Assembly (NCBI RefSeq): GCF_029542625.1
Contig: NZ_CP120733.1
Location: 868,001-932,000, forward strand
DNA: 64,000 nt
Reading direction: 5' to 3'
From: Tepidibacter hydrothermalis
GTDB taxonomy: Bacteria > Bacillota > Clostridia > Peptostreptococcales > Peptostreptococcaceae
Positions 38,090-46,872 of the stretch are shown piece after piece. The notes under the pieces are model-generated. The model was not told where the DNA came from. It saw only the letters and a program-made list of their open reading frames with translations, and made no database searches. Both the position numbers and the translations under genes were made by a program. Each line of letters starts with the position of its first letter. Positions within the stretch are counted from its first letter, which is position 1.

Positions 38090-38621
38090 AAGGTTTTTGT
38101 ATTAAAACCTGTATAATATCTCCATATAAATTAGGCGCATTCTTTTTCCAATTATCACAGATGAGCTTAGCTTGCTTAGTAGAAGCTACATTTAAATCTA
38201 TATTTATAAGTGGAATTTGATTTTCTATAACTTTTAAATTTACTATGAATTCATTGTCTGACAACTTAGAATAATTACACTTAACTTGAGTCTCTTTTAG
38301 AACTTTTTCCTTATTTGTAGATATGTACTTATCTAAATTTTCTTTTAGATCAGAAGGTATTCTAGAAATAAAATATTCAAGAGTTTGTATGCTTTTTTTA
38401 GTAAGTGAATAATATTCTTTAAAGTCTTCTTTATAGGTTTTTAAAAATTTAGCTTGAATAAGCTCTGATAAAAATTGTTGAAGAGAAAAGTAGTTCATTA
38501 TTTCGTTTTCCATTACAACTTGAGTAATCTGAGAATTAGTTAAATCTATTTCTATTTTTTTTAAAACATATAATAAAACTAATTTATTAACCGCTAACTC
38601 TTCAGATGAGTTTTCAAACAT
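38088..38621 (-). CDS. DUF4364-family protein (winged-helix-like)
   Basis: 177 residues. It matches DUF4364, small clostridial proteins with an N-terminal winged-helix-like region (NKLVLLYVLKKIEIDLTNSQITQVVMENEIMN, residues about 12-45) and a C-terminal alpha/beta domain. A transcriptional-regulator role is predicted for the family but unproven. Start follows GGAGGATG on the minus strand. It is convergent with the beta-propeller gene. Confidence 0.85.
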   Translation of the reverse strand: MFENSSEELAVNKLVLLYVLKKIEIDLTNSQITQVVMENEIMNYFSLQQFLSELIQAKFLKTYKEDFKEYYSLTKKSIQTLEYFISRIPSDLKENLDKYISTNKEKVLKETQVKCNYSKLSDNEFIVNLKVIENQIPLINIDLNVASTKQAKLICDNWKKNAPNLYGDIIQVLIQKP

Positions 38622-38674
38622 AATACATCATCCTCCGCAAAATATATCTACATATATATTAAACTATTTACAAG

Positions 38675-38750
38675 AAAAATAAAAGCATAAAAATAAAAAG
38701 GATATCCTAAATTTCGGATATCCTTTTTATTTTTATGCTTTTATTTTTTT
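38675..38750 (-). terminator. Very long palindrome downstream of the SASP gene
   Basis: Arms of about 33 nt (AAAAATAAAAGCATAAAAAT then AAAAAGGATATCC, and the complement) surround an 8-nt loop TAAATTTC. It is far longer than an ordinary terminator and overlaps the SASP stop codon. It probably ends the SASP transcript and may protect its 3' end. Confidence 0.75.
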
Positions 38751-38947
38751 CCTGACATTTGGTTTTCTGCCATTTCAACTAACTTTTTAGTCATGTATCC
38801 ACCAACATATCCATTTTGTCTTGCAGTTAAATTTCCTTTATCCATACCTTCGTAGTTAGATAAACCTAATTCATTTGCTGTCTCTAATTTCATTTGATTT
38901 AAAGCTGCTTTTGCCTCTGGAACTACTTTAGAATTTCTGCTTGCCAT
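38741..38947 (-). CDS. Alpha/beta-type small acid-soluble spore protein
   Basis: 68 residues. It binds and protects spore DNA and is degraded by GPR on germination. The alpha/beta SASP signatures are EAKAALNQMKLETANELG (GPR cleavage region around the Glu in LETANELG) and the C-terminal TARQNGYVGGYMTKKLVEMAE. The ATG at 38947 follows GAGGAGGAAT. The frame runs further upstream to 39025, but that extension lacks a ribosome site and is not SASP-like. Expected to be transcribed in the forespore by sigma-G. Confidence 0.96.
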   Translation of the reverse strand: MASRNSKVVPEAKAALNQMKLETANELGLSNYEGMDKGNLTARQNGYVGGYMTKKLVEMAENQMSGKK

Positions 38948-39058
38948 AGTATATTCCTCCTCTTTAATGTCTTTGAAATTTTGAGTATTAACATCTTTGG
39001 GATGTTGTAATATTAATTTAACCATTATCAGAAAAAATATTATGTTAATTTATGGATA

Positions 39059-39223
39059 TTAATATTTTTTATTCATTTTTACCTTAATATTTTTTCTTGT
39101 ATCAGTTTCTCTTACAGAATGAGATTCTCGTAGATAGTGTCTAGGCTCCAATTTTAAGGTTTCTCTTGATGATTCTATTGTTTTTCCATTCAAATTGGAA
39201 TAATGACTTCTAATATTAGACAT
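39059..39223 (-). CDS. Small basic protein of unknown function
   Basis: 54 residues beginning MSNIRSHYSNLNGKTIESSR. The start is set at ATG 39223 because a near-perfect AGGAGGTGATTTG lies just upstream. The product is hydrophilic and basic (RHYLRESHSVRETDTRK), with no membrane segment and no recognised family. It sits between a SASP gene and a PdaB-like gene, so a sporulation link is plausible by position only. Confidence 0.6.
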   Translation of the reverse strand: MSNIRSHYSNLNGKTIESSRETLKLEPRHYLRESHSVRETDTRKNIKVKMNKKY

Positions 39224-39337
39224 CAAATCACCTCCTAAAAATAATTTTCCCATTAAAAAAAATAAATCTTCTAGTAATTTTTTGAAAAATAAAAAAATAT
39301 AATTAATTATAAAGCAATAATGTTAAAGGAGGAAAGT

Positions 39338-40102
39338 ATGAAAGTAATTGTTATTTCTATAAGAAAATTTTTGTTAAGTATTGTATTGCTTGCGATATGT
39401 TCTACTGTACTTGTGTGTTCTTGTTATGTTATTAAAGATGCTATGGCTCAAATTCCAGAAAAAAAGCTTCCTATTTATTGTGTTGATACACAAGAAAAAA
39501 AAATAGCTATAAGTTTTGATGCTGCTTGGGGAGATGCATATACAAAAAACATACTAGATACACTAGATAAATATGATATTAAGACGACTTTTTTTCTTGT
39601 TGGATTTTGGGTGGATAAGCATCCAGACTTAGTAAAAGAAATTTCTGATAGAGGACATGAAATTGGAAATCATTCAAGTACTCATCCTAAAATGAGTCTT
39701 TTAAGCAAAGAACAAATAAAACAAGAACTTGAAACTACATCTGACAAAATAGAAAAAATAACAAAAAAAAGACCTGTAGTTTTTAGACCTCCTTTTGGAG
39801 ATTACAATGATACTTTGATAGATACAGCTTCCAGCTTAAATTACTATACAATACAATGGGATGTAGATTCTCTTGATTGGAAAGAAATTGGAGTTGAGCA
39901 TGTTGTAGACAGAGTAGTAAAAAACACAAAGAATGGTTCCATAGTACTTTTTCACAATAATGCTAAATATGTAAGCGAATATTTACCTTTGGTTTTAGAA
40001 AAATTAAAATCACAAGGATATGAAATAGTTCCTATATCAGAACTTATATATAAAGATAACTTTAGTATGGATTCTACAGGAAGGCAAAAAAAGAATAATT
40101 AG
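39338..40102 (+). CDS. Sporulation-type polysaccharide deacetylase (PdaB-like)
   Basis: 254 residues. An N-terminal membrane anchor (residues about 8-30) is followed by a NodB homology domain: the catalytic Asp in ISFDAAWGDAYT, the zinc His pair in GHEIGNHSSTHPKM, the RPPFGDYNDT motif, and a C-terminal SIVLFHNNAKY. PdaB acts on spore cortex or peptidoglycan. One variation is that DAAWGD replaces the common DDGP of other NodB enzymes, as in PdaB-type proteins. ATG 39338 after AAAGGAGG is preferred over 39320. Single gene with a strong terminator. Confidence 0.92.
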   Translation: MKVIVISIRKFLLSIVLLAICSTVLVCSCYVIKDAMAQIPEKKLPIYCVDTQEKKIAISFDAAWGDAYTKNILDTLDKYDIKTTFFLVGFWVDKHPDLVKEISDRGHEIGNHSSTHPKMSLLSKEQIKQELETTSDKIEKITKKRPVVFRPPFGDYNDTLIDTASSLNYYTIQWDVDSLDWKEIGVEHVVDRVVKNTKNGSIVLFHNNAKYVSEYLPLVLEKLKSQGYEIVPISELIYKDNFSMDSTGRQKKNN

Positions 40103-40117
40103 ATTTTACTTTAAGAT

Positions 40118-40175
40118 AAAAATGATGCTCATAAAAATAATGTTATATAACATTATTTTTATGAGCATCATTTTT
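40118..40175 (+). terminator. Long palindromic terminator after the PdaB-like gene
   Basis: A perfect inverted repeat with arms of about 29 nt (AAAAATGATGCTCATAAAAA, then TAATGTTAT) and an essentially absent loop, ending in T. Confidence 0.9.
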
Positions 40176-40180
40176 AATAT

Positions 40181-40312
40181 AAGGAAATTATATCATTTTA
40201 AATATGAGCATAATAATGATAAAAGAATTGTAACTACAACTATTTCGAGAAATAGATTACATTAAGCTCGTTGTCGATATGAGTCAGTGAGTAGCGACTA
40301 GAGGAATTTTTT
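40181..40312 (+). repeat. Dispersed intergenic repeat R1, copy D
   Basis: Starts AAGGAAATTATATCATTTTA and ends GCGACTAGAGGAATTTTTT. The middle is more diverged than in copies A-C (ACAACTATTTCGAGAAATAG, then CTCGTTGTCGATATGAGTCAG). Confidence 0.7.
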
Positions 40313-40346
40313 GTGTTATCATATAATTCAAAAGCATATTACGTAT

Positions 40347-40494
40347 AAAATGAAACTTAATTCAGATGAAGTTTTTACTTAAATTGAATTTTTAGTTGCG
40401 TGTGCACTAGGGGTAAACTAATACAGAAGCTGTAGAGTTCTTATATTCAGACTTAATAGGATGCAGTCTTAGAACTCTTAGCTTTTGGATAAAT
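40347..40494 (+). repeat. Dispersed structured repeat R2, full copy before prdR
   Basis: 148 bp running from AAAATGAAACTTAATTCAG to AGCTTTTGGATAAAT, ending 18 bp before the prdR start. A stem of GAGTTCT (40435-40441) with AGAACTC (40471-40477) can form. In the copy at 57210 the arms are AAGTTCT and AGAACTT, so pairing is kept. Confidence 0.75.
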
Positions 40495-40512
40495 TTGATA
40501 TGAGGTGATTAT

Positions 40513-42258
40513 GTGTTTTTAATACCAAAGAAGACATTGGTACAAGAAGCGATGAGTGATAAATATATACAGGTTCATTATACAGATGAATTATCTGTAT
40601 GCTTAGAAAAAATGCTAAAAAATAATCTGGATGATATATATATTGTAGATGAAGATAAAAAATTAATAGGTTTATTGTCATTAACAGATATATCAAAAAC
40701 TAAGAAATCTGATCTGAATAATGGTAATCCTATTAAAAACTTTATGATAAAGGATATGGATATTATATCTAAAGATGAATCCTTACTAGACTGTAGAAAT
40801 ATGATGATTAAAAATAAGATAGCGAGACTTCCTGTTGTAGAAAATGGGCATTTGATAGGAGTAATAAGAAGTGATCAAATAAGAGACTGTTTTTACATGA
40901 AAATGGAGGAACTAGGGAGTAAACTTAACCATATTATAAATAATATACACGAAGCAGTCTGTGTAGTAGATAAAGATGGACATGTTGTGGTATGGAATAA
41001 AAATTCAGAAAAGCTATACAATGTAAAATCTGATATGATATTAGGTAAAAAATTAGAAGAGTTTTTTCCTAAGGGAATATTATTGAAGGTTTTAAAAACA
41101 AAAGAAGCTGTAGATGATGTATATCATTCTCCTCCTAGAAAGGATACTGATGTAATAGTTACTGCTCAACCTATATTTATAGATGGTGAATTTGTAGGTG
41201 CGGTATCTACTGATAGAGATATAACGGAAGTTAAACGACTATCCAGGCAGCTTCAAAAAGCAAACGATGCTTTAAAGTTCTTAGAAAATGAGGTTAAAAA
41301 ATTTTCAAGTGATGATTTTGGAAATATAATTGGAAAAAGTGAAAAGCTTACAAAATCTATTCAAACTGCAAGACAGGTAGCTAAAACCAATGCTAGTATA
41401 TTAATACTTGGAGAAAGTGGTACTGGTAAAGAAGTATTTTCAAGGGCTATACACGATTATAGTCAAAGAGAAGGCTTATTTGTGCCTGTAAACTGTAGTG
41501 CTATACCTAGTGAGTTATTTGAAAGTGAGTTTTTTGGGTATGAGGCAGGTGCTTTTACAGGGGCAAACAGAAAAGGTAAAATGGGTATATTTGAACTTGC
41601 CAACAATGGAACTGTATTTTTGGATGAGATTGCAGACCTTCCTATGCAAATGCAGGCTAAGCTCTTAAGAGTACTTCAAGAAAAAGAAGTTAGAAGAGTT
41701 GGCGGGGAAAAAACTATAAAGGTAAATGTGAGAGTTATATCTGCTACTAATAAAGACTTAAAAGAAATGATTGAAAATGAAGAATTCAGAGAAGACTTAT
41801 ATTATAGACTAAATGTAGTTGAACTTAATCTACCGCCTTTAAGAGAAAGACATGGTGACATAGTTATATTAATACACAAATTTTTAAAAGATATATGTGA
41901 TCAAAACTCGAGAACTATACCTGAAATAGACCCGGAAGTTATGGAGATACTTAGAAACTATAAATGGAAGGGAAATATAAGGGAACTAAAGAATACAGTA
42001 GAACATTTAGTAGTACTTAGCAAAAAGGATATTATAACAAAAGACCTAGTGCCTAAATATATAATGGAGAATGTTAATAAAACTACTAATTCTCAAAATT
42101 ATCCTATGGATTTAAATCAAGCGATATCAAAACTTGAACAAGACACAATAAAAAAAGCTTTAAATATGTCTGAAGGCAACAAAGCAAAGGCAGCTAAGTA
42201 CTTAAACATACCTAGAAGTACTCTGTATTATAAGATGGATCAATATCAAATAAAGTGA
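40513..42258 (+). CDS. prdR: Sigma-54-dependent proline reductase regulator PrdR
   Basis: 581 residues. Two CBS motifs span about residues 5-130, a PAS domain about 140-240, a sigma-54 AAA+ domain about 270-500 (Walker A GESGTGKE at 300, GAFTGA sigma-54 contact loop at 346, Walker B FLDEIAD) and a Fis-type helix-turn-helix follows at the C-terminus (AAKYLNIPRSTLYYKM). This is the PrdR architecture known from C. difficile, where it activates prd genes in response to proline. The GTG start follows GAGGTGATTAT (the ATG at 40511 is out of frame). Only one prdR serves the two operons downstream. Confidence 0.93.
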   Translation: MFLIPKKTLVQEAMSDKYIQVHYTDELSVCLEKMLKNNLDDIYIVDEDKKLIGLLSLTDISKTKKSDLNNGNPIKNFMIKDMDIISKDESLLDCRNMMIKNKIARLPVVENGHLIGVIRSDQIRDCFYMKMEELGSKLNHIINNIHEAVCVVDKDGHVVVWNKNSEKLYNVKSDMILGKKLEEFFPKGILLKVLKTKEAVDDVYHSPPRKDTDVIVTAQPIFIDGEFVGAVSTDRDITEVKRLSRQLQKANDALKFLENEVKKFSSDDFGNIIGKSEKLTKSIQTARQVAKTNASILILGESGTGKEVFSRAIHDYSQREGLFVPVNCSAIPSELFESEFFGYEAGAFTGANRKGKMGIFELANNGTVFLDEIADLPMQMQAKLLRVLQEKEVRRVGGEKTIKVNVRVISATNKDLKEMIENEEFREDLYYRLNVVELNLPPLRERHGDIVILIHKFLKDICDQNSRTIPEIDPEVMEILRNYKWKGNIRELKNTVEHLVVLSKKDIITKDLVPKYIMENVNKTTNSQNYPMDLNQAISKLEQDTIKKALNMSEGNKAKAAKYLNIPRSTLYYKMDQYQIK

Positions 42259-42260
42259 TG

Positions 42261-42398
42261 TGTCAAAAAACAGACATGTGTCGGAAAATAGACGGAAATC
42301 ATTTTCATGAATTAAATTTGAATCAAATACAGAGTATAAGAGATGTGTGACAGTTAATAAGTTGTCAAACAAGATAGAAAAAAGTCGAAAAACTGACA
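42261..42398 (+). promoter_or_regulatory. Three candidate PrdR-binding palindromes upstream of prd operon 1
   Basis: 16-bp sites with 4-8-4 layout: TGTCAAAAAACAGACA (42261-42276), TGTCGGAAAATAGACG (42279-42294) and AGTCGAAAAACTGACA (42383-42398). The same three sites, in the same order and with similar spacing, precede the second operon. They lie 130-270 bp upstream of the -24/-12 promoter, the usual place for enhancer sites of sigma-54 activators. Binding by PrdR is inference. Confidence 0.65.
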
Positions 42399-42526
42399 TA
42401 TTCGATTAATTGACACAATGTGATAGAAATTTCGAAATTAAAATATCCAACGTATAAAAAATTTAAATACTAGACAAATCAATCGTCTCAAGAAAAAAAA
42501 ACAAAAAAATGTCGAAAAAATAAAAG

Positions 42527-42544
42527 TTGGCACGCCACTTGCTT
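42527..42544 (+). promoter_or_regulatory. Sigma-54 (-24/-12) promoter of prd operon 1
   Basis: TTGGCACGCCACTTGCTT matches the consensus TGGCAC-N5-TTGC exactly, with GG (-24) at 42529-42530 and GC (-12) at 42541-42542. Confidence 0.92.
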
Positions 42545-42585
42545 TAATAATATAACGAGAAGATGAAATGGCAGGAGGTGAAAGT

Positions 42586-43869
42586 GTGAATTTAACTATA
42601 AGTTTAAAACAACACGTTGGAGCGCCATGTAAACCTATCGTTAATGTAGGTGATGAAGTTAAAAAGGGACAGTTAATAGCTGAACCTAATGGACTAGGTG
42701 CTAATATACATTCAAGTGTATATGGAAAAATATCAGAAATAACTGATTCTAACATAATCATAAAAGCTGATGAGAATCAAGCAGATGAATATGTAAAGAT
42801 AAAAGAAACAGAAAGTCATTTAGACGCTGTTAAAGAGGCTGGTATAGTTGGTGCTGGAGGAGCAGGATTCCCTACACACATTAAATTAAATGTAGATTTA
42901 AAAGGTGGACATGTTATAGCAAATGCCGCTGAGTGTGAACCAGTACTTTCTCATAATGTTGCAGTAATGGAGGAAAATCCAGAAATTATTGTAAAAGGTC
43001 TTAAATATGTAGTTGAAATGACTAACGCTTCTAAAGGATATATAGCTGTAAAGCCAAAATATAAAAAAGCTATTATGGCTCTTGGTAAGGCTTGTAAAGA
43101 TGAAGAAAAAATCGAAATAAAGTATTTACCAGATATGTATCCAGCAGGTGATGAGAGGGTTATAATAAGAGAAATACTTAATGTAGAATTAAAACCTGGA
43201 CAATTACCACTTGAAGCTGGTGCTGTTGTTTGTAACACTGAAACACTAAAAAATATCGTATCAGCTATAGAGGATAGAAAACCTGTTATAACTAAAGATA
43301 TTACAGTTGGTGGAAGAGTTAAAAATGCTAAAAATGGAAAGTACTTCTTGGATGTACCAATAGGAATGCCTATTAATCATTACATACAAGAATGTGGTGG
43401 ATACGAACTACCATATGGAGAAATAGTATTAGGAGGACCTTTTACAGGTCGTCATGGAGAAGAAGATTCTCCAGTTACTAAAACTTTAGGTGGAGTGTTA
43501 GTATCAATGCCATTCCCTAATGAAAGTAGAAAAGTTGGTATAATTGCGTGTGAATGTGGTGCGCAAGAAGACAGACTTAAAGAAATAGCTGCTGGAATGG
43601 GTGCTGAAGTTATAGCAGAAACTAAGTGTAAAAGAATGACAGAGTCAAATGGAAGATATAGATGTGACTTACCTGGTATGTGTCCAGGACAAGCAGAAAA
43701 AGTTTTATACCTTAAAAAGCAAGGTGCAGAAGTAGTTATTACTGGAACATGTGAGGACTGAACTAACACAGTTATGAACGTAGCTCCTAGGTTAGGAGTG
43801 CCAGTTTACCATAGTACTGACCATGTTTTAAGAGGTGCAGGACATAAAATATATAGAAGAAAAAAATAA
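42586..43869 (+). CDS. prdC: PrdC, selenocysteine-containing electron transfer protein (copy 1)
   Basis: 427 residues when the in-frame TGA at 43759-43761 is read as selenocysteine. It resembles the RnfC N-terminal region (KQHVGAPCKPIVNVGDEVKKGQLIA; GIVGAGGAGFPTHIKL), with many cysteines later (CECGAQEDR, CKRM, CDLPGMCPG) and a redox-type TGTCED-Sec-TN ending. PrdC passes electrons to proline reductase. The start is GTG 42586 with AGGAGGTG 6 bp upstream; the ATG at 42568 lies before that site. First gene of the sigma-54 operon. About 97% identical to copy 2 by eye. Confidence 0.93.
43778..43799 (+). promoter_or_regulatory. Probable bacterial SECIS hairpin of prdC copy 1
   Basis: CTCCTA and TAGGAG-type arms (AGCTCCTAGGTTAGGAGT) lie about 17-38 nt after the TGA codon within the coding frame, as expected for a bSECIS. 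Identical in copy 2. Confidence 0.6.
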
Positions 43870-43884
43870 GAGGAGGCGATTTAT

Positions 43885-45747
43885 ATGTCAATTACTCCAG
43901 AAACAGCTAAGGCTCACGCTAAAGATCCAGCAGTTTGTTGCTGCAGATTCGAAGCTGGTACTGTAATTGAAACATCAAATTTAGAGGATCCAGCAATATT
44001 TGCTGATCTAGAGGATTCAGGATTATTAGAAATATCTGCAGATTGTTTAACTATCGAAGAGGTTTTAGGAGCTAAATTAACTAAAACTGTAGATGCTTTA
44101 ACTCCATTAACAGCTGATTTATTAGAAGGTGTTAACAAAGTAGAAAAAGCTGAAGAAGTTAAAGAAGAAGCTGCTGAAGAAGTAGCTCCAGTAGAAGCAA
44201 TAGCTCCAGTAAGTGCTGTTGCACCAGTTGCAGGTGGATCTGTTAAGATACACATAGGAGAAGGAAGAAACATAGATTTAGAGATACCTTTAAATGTAGC
44301 TGCTTCTATGGGACTTGCTCCAGCTGCTGCTCCAGTTGCTCAAGCTGCACAAGAAGTTGTAGCTCCAGTTGCTGAGGTTAAAGAAGCTAAAGCAGTTAGA
44401 TCATTAGCTAAAAAGCACTTTAAAATAGAAAAAGTTGAACTTGCTGATGAAACTAAAATAGAAGGAACTACTCTTTATATAAGAAAAGATGTATGCCCTG
44501 AAGCAATAGCAAGCCAAGAATTAGTAGTAGATATGAAATTAGAAATAATAACTCCTGATAAGTACAACACTTACAGTGAAACTATAATGGATGTTCAACC
44601 TATAGCTACTAAAGAAGAGGGAGAACTAGGATCAGGTGTTACTAGAATAATAGATGGTGTTATCGTTATGGTAACAGGAACTGACGAAAACGGAGTTCAA
44701 ATAGGTGAATTCGGTTCTTCTGAAGGTGACTTAGATAAGAACATCATGTGGGGAAGACCAGGAGCTCCAGATAAAGGAGACATATTCATAAAGACTCAAG
44801 TTACAGTTAAAGCTGGAATGAATATGGAAAGACCAGGACCTCTTGCAGCTCATATGGCTACAGATGTTATAACTCAAGAAATAAGAGAAGCTTTAAAAAC
44901 TGCTGATGAGTCTTTAGTTGTTGAAACTGAAGAATTAACTCAATACAGAAGACCTGGAAAGAAAAAAGTAGTTATAGTTAAAGAGATAATGGGACAAGGT
45001 GCAATGCACGATAACTTAATATTACCAATGGAGCCAGTAGGAACATTAGGAGCTAAGCCTAACGTTGACCTTGGAAACGTTCCAGTTATGTTATCTCCAC
45101 TTGAAGTATTAGATGGAGGAATCCATGCATTAACTTGTATAGGACCTGCTTCTAAAGAAAACTCAAGACATTACTACAGAGAGCCTCTAGTAATAGAAGC
45201 TATGAATGATGAAGAAATAGATTTAGCAGGTGTTATATTTGTAGGATCTCCTCAAGTTAACTCTGAGAAATTCTATGTATCTAATAGATTAGGTATGATA
45301 GTAGAAGCTATGGATGTAGACGGAGCTATAATAACTACAGAAGGATTCGGAAACAACCATATAGATTTTGCATCTCACCATGAGCAAATAGGTAAAAGAG
45401 GAGTTGCAGTAGTTGGATGTACTTTCTCTGCAGTTCAAGGAGCACTAGTTGTTGGTAATAAATACATGACAAACATGATAGACAACAACAAATCTAAGCA
45501 AGGTATTGAAAATGAGATACTTTCAAACAATACTTTATGTAAAGAAGATGCAGTAAGAGCATTAGCTATGGTTAAAGCTGTTATGGGCGGAGAAGAAGTT
45601 AAGGCTGCAGAAAGAAAATGGAACAGCAATGTTAAGTTAAACAATGTTGAACTTATAGAAAAAGAAACTGGATTAAAAGTAGAACTTCTTGAGAATGAGC
45701 AATCATTAGAATTAAGCAAGAAGAGAAGAGAAATCTACGAAAAATAA
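43885..45747 (+). CDS. prdA: D-proline reductase proprotein PrdA (copy 1)
   Basis: 620 residues. PrdA is made as a proprotein that splits autocatalytically at a Thr-Cys bond; the Cys becomes the pyruvoyl group that binds D-proline. The cleavage site is visible as HALT-CIGP, with Cys418. An unusual Ala/Pro/Val/Glu-rich linker lies at about 88-170 (EEVKEEAAEEVAPVEAIAPV). N-terminal Cys cluster: AVCCCRF. ATG follows GGAGGCGATTTAT. It lies 15 bp after prdC. PrdA and PrdB together form the reductase. Confidence 0.97.
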   Translation: MSITPETAKAHAKDPAVCCCRFEAGTVIETSNLEDPAIFADLEDSGLLEISADCLTIEEVLGAKLTKTVDALTPLTADLLEGVNKVEKAEEVKEEAAEEVAPVEAIAPVSAVAPVAGGSVKIHIGEGRNIDLEIPLNVAASMGLAPAAAPVAQAAQEVVAPVAEVKEAKAVRSLAKKHFKIEKVELADETKIEGTTLYIRKDVCPEAIASQELVVDMKLEIITPDKYNTYSETIMDVQPIATKEEGELGSGVTRIIDGVIVMVTGTDENGVQIGEFGSSEGDLDKNIMWGRPGAPDKGDIFIKTQVTVKAGMNMERPGPLAAHMATDVITQEIREALKTADESLVVETEELTQYRRPGKKKVVIVKEIMGQGAMHDNLILPMEPVGTLGAKPNVDLGNVPVMLSPLEVLDGGIHALTCIGPASKENSRHYYREPLVIEAMNDEEIDLAGVIFVGSPQVNSEKFYVSNRLGMIVEAMDVDGAIITTEGFGNNHIDFASHHEQIGKRGVAVVGCTFSAVQGALVVGNKYMTNMIDNNKSKQGIENEILSNNTLCKEDAVRALAMVKAVMGGEEVKAAERKWNSNVKLNNVELIEKETGLKVELLENEQSLELSKKRREIYEK

Positions 45748-45770
45748 AATCCCAAAAAAAGGTGATATAA

Positions 45771-46040
45771 ATGGATAGATTAAAATATTCTTCTACAGAA
45801 AGAATGTATGAAGGTGTAATAGTTAAGATAACAGATGGTGGCGTTACGATTGATTTAAAGGGAAGACTTGGTCAATTTAAAATGCCAAAGAGAATGTTAA
45901 TCACCGATTATGAATTAAAACTTGGCATGGAAGTTGGATTTTTATTAAGCTATCCTGAAGTATTAGGACCTGAGGTTAATGAAAAATATGCTGAGATAAT
46001 AGCAGAAAATCAAAGACGAGAGCAAGAAAAAAATAAATAA
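45771..46040 (+). CDS. Conserved small protein of the prd operon (copy 1)
   Basis: 89 residues (MDRLKYSSTERMYEGVIVKI...). A small protein in this place between prdA and prdB is conserved in the prd clusters of C. difficile and C. botulinum (I recall it as the CBO2463/CBO2479 family). The first 45 residues look like a small beta barrel (EGVIVKITDGGVTIDLKGRL); the tail is acidic-basic helical (ENQRREQEKNK). The function is unknown; a role in assembly of PrdA/PrdB is possible. Weak ribosome site AGGTGATATA. Confidence 0.85.
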   Translation: MDRLKYSSTERMYEGVIVKITDGGVTIDLKGRLGQFKMPKRMLITDYELKLGMEVGFLLSYPEVLGPEVNEKYAEIIAENQRREQEKNK

Positions 46041-46065
46041 CTAACAGGAAAGAGAGGTAATAAAT

Positions 46066-46791
46066 ATGAGTCTTACAGTAATAAAAGGACTTCAATCAGA
46101 AATATATGTACCAATAACACCTCCACCAGTATGGACACCTGTAACTAAAGAATTAAAAGATATGAAAATAGCTTTAGCTACAGCTGCTGGTGTGCACTTA
46201 AAATCAGATGACAGATTTAACTTAGCAGGAGATTTTGGATTCAGAGTAATTCCAGGAGATGCTCCAGTTAGCGATATGATGGTATCACATGGTGGATACG
46301 ATAATGCAGATGTTAATAAGGACATCAACTGTATGTTCCCTATAGATAGATTAAGAGAACTTGCAGAAGCTGGATTTATTAAAGACGTAGCTCCAGCACA
46401 CTTTGGATTCATGGGCGGCGGTGGAGACCAACAAAAATTCACTGACGAAACTGGTCCAGAAATAGCTAGACAATTAAAAGAAGAAGGCGTAGACGCAGTT
46501 GTCTTAACAGCTGGCTGAGGTACTTGCCACCGCTCTGCCGTGATCGTGCAGAGAGCGATTGAGGAAATAGGAATACCTACTATAATGATAGCAGCCCTTC
46601 CTCCAGTAGTAAGACAAAATGGTACTCCAAGAGCCGTTGCTCCATTAGTTCCAATGGGAGCAAATGCAGGTGCACCAAATGATGTTGATATGCAAACTAA
46701 TATATTAAAGGATACTTTAGCTAAACTTATAGAAATACCAAGTGCGGGTAAAATAATACCTTTACCATATGAGTACGTAGCTCAAATATAA
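46066..46791 (+). CDS. prdB: D-proline reductase selenoprotein subunit PrdB (copy 1)
   Basis: 241 residues with selenocysteine at residue 151 encoded by TGA 46516-46518, in the context AG-Sec-GTCHRSA. PrdB carries the catalytic selenolate that, with the pyruvoyl of PrdA, reductively opens D-proline to 5-aminovalerate. The family signature around GGGGDQQKFTDETGPEIA is intact. The codons after TGA form a GC-rich SECIS. Read as a stop, the TGA would falsely split the gene into pieces ending at 46518 and starting about 46540. Start after GAAAGAGAGGT. Confidence 0.98.
46531..46560 (+). promoter_or_regulatory. bSECIS element of prdB copy 1
   Basis: CGCTCTGC pairs with GCAGAGAGCG around CGTGATCGT, starting 13 nt after the TGA. 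It stands out as GC-rich in AT-rich coding DNA and is unchanged in copy 2, where flanking codons differ. Confidence 0.85.
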
Positions 46792-46798
46792 TTTAAAT

Positions 46799-46837
46799 AA
46801 CTTCCCTCTTTACTCACAAGGAAAAGAGGGAAGTTTT
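46799..46837 (+). terminator. Intra-operon hairpin between prdB and prdD (copy 1)
   Basis: AACTTCCCTCTTT and AAAGAGGGAAGTT pair around an 11-nt loop and are followed by TTATA. It may be a leaky terminator or an RNA processing signal that lowers prdDEF expression relative to prdCAB. A short hairpin ACCTT-AAAA-AAGGT (46852-46865) covers the prdD ribosome site. Confidence 0.7.
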
Positions 46838-46872
46838 ATAAACCAAAAAATACCTTAAAAAAGGTGATGCAT

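Noticed and set aside
38947-39025. N-terminal extension of the SASP to 94 residues.
   Set aside because: The GAGGAGGAAT ribosome site lies directly before the internal ATG at 38947, and alpha/beta SASPs begin near that residue.
43759-43761. In-frame TGA near the end of prdC (also 46516, 51813 and 54608) as premature stops making pseudogenes.
   Set aside because: All four are in conserved Sec positions of known selenoproteins, are followed by conserved hairpins and remain open in frame to a later stop.
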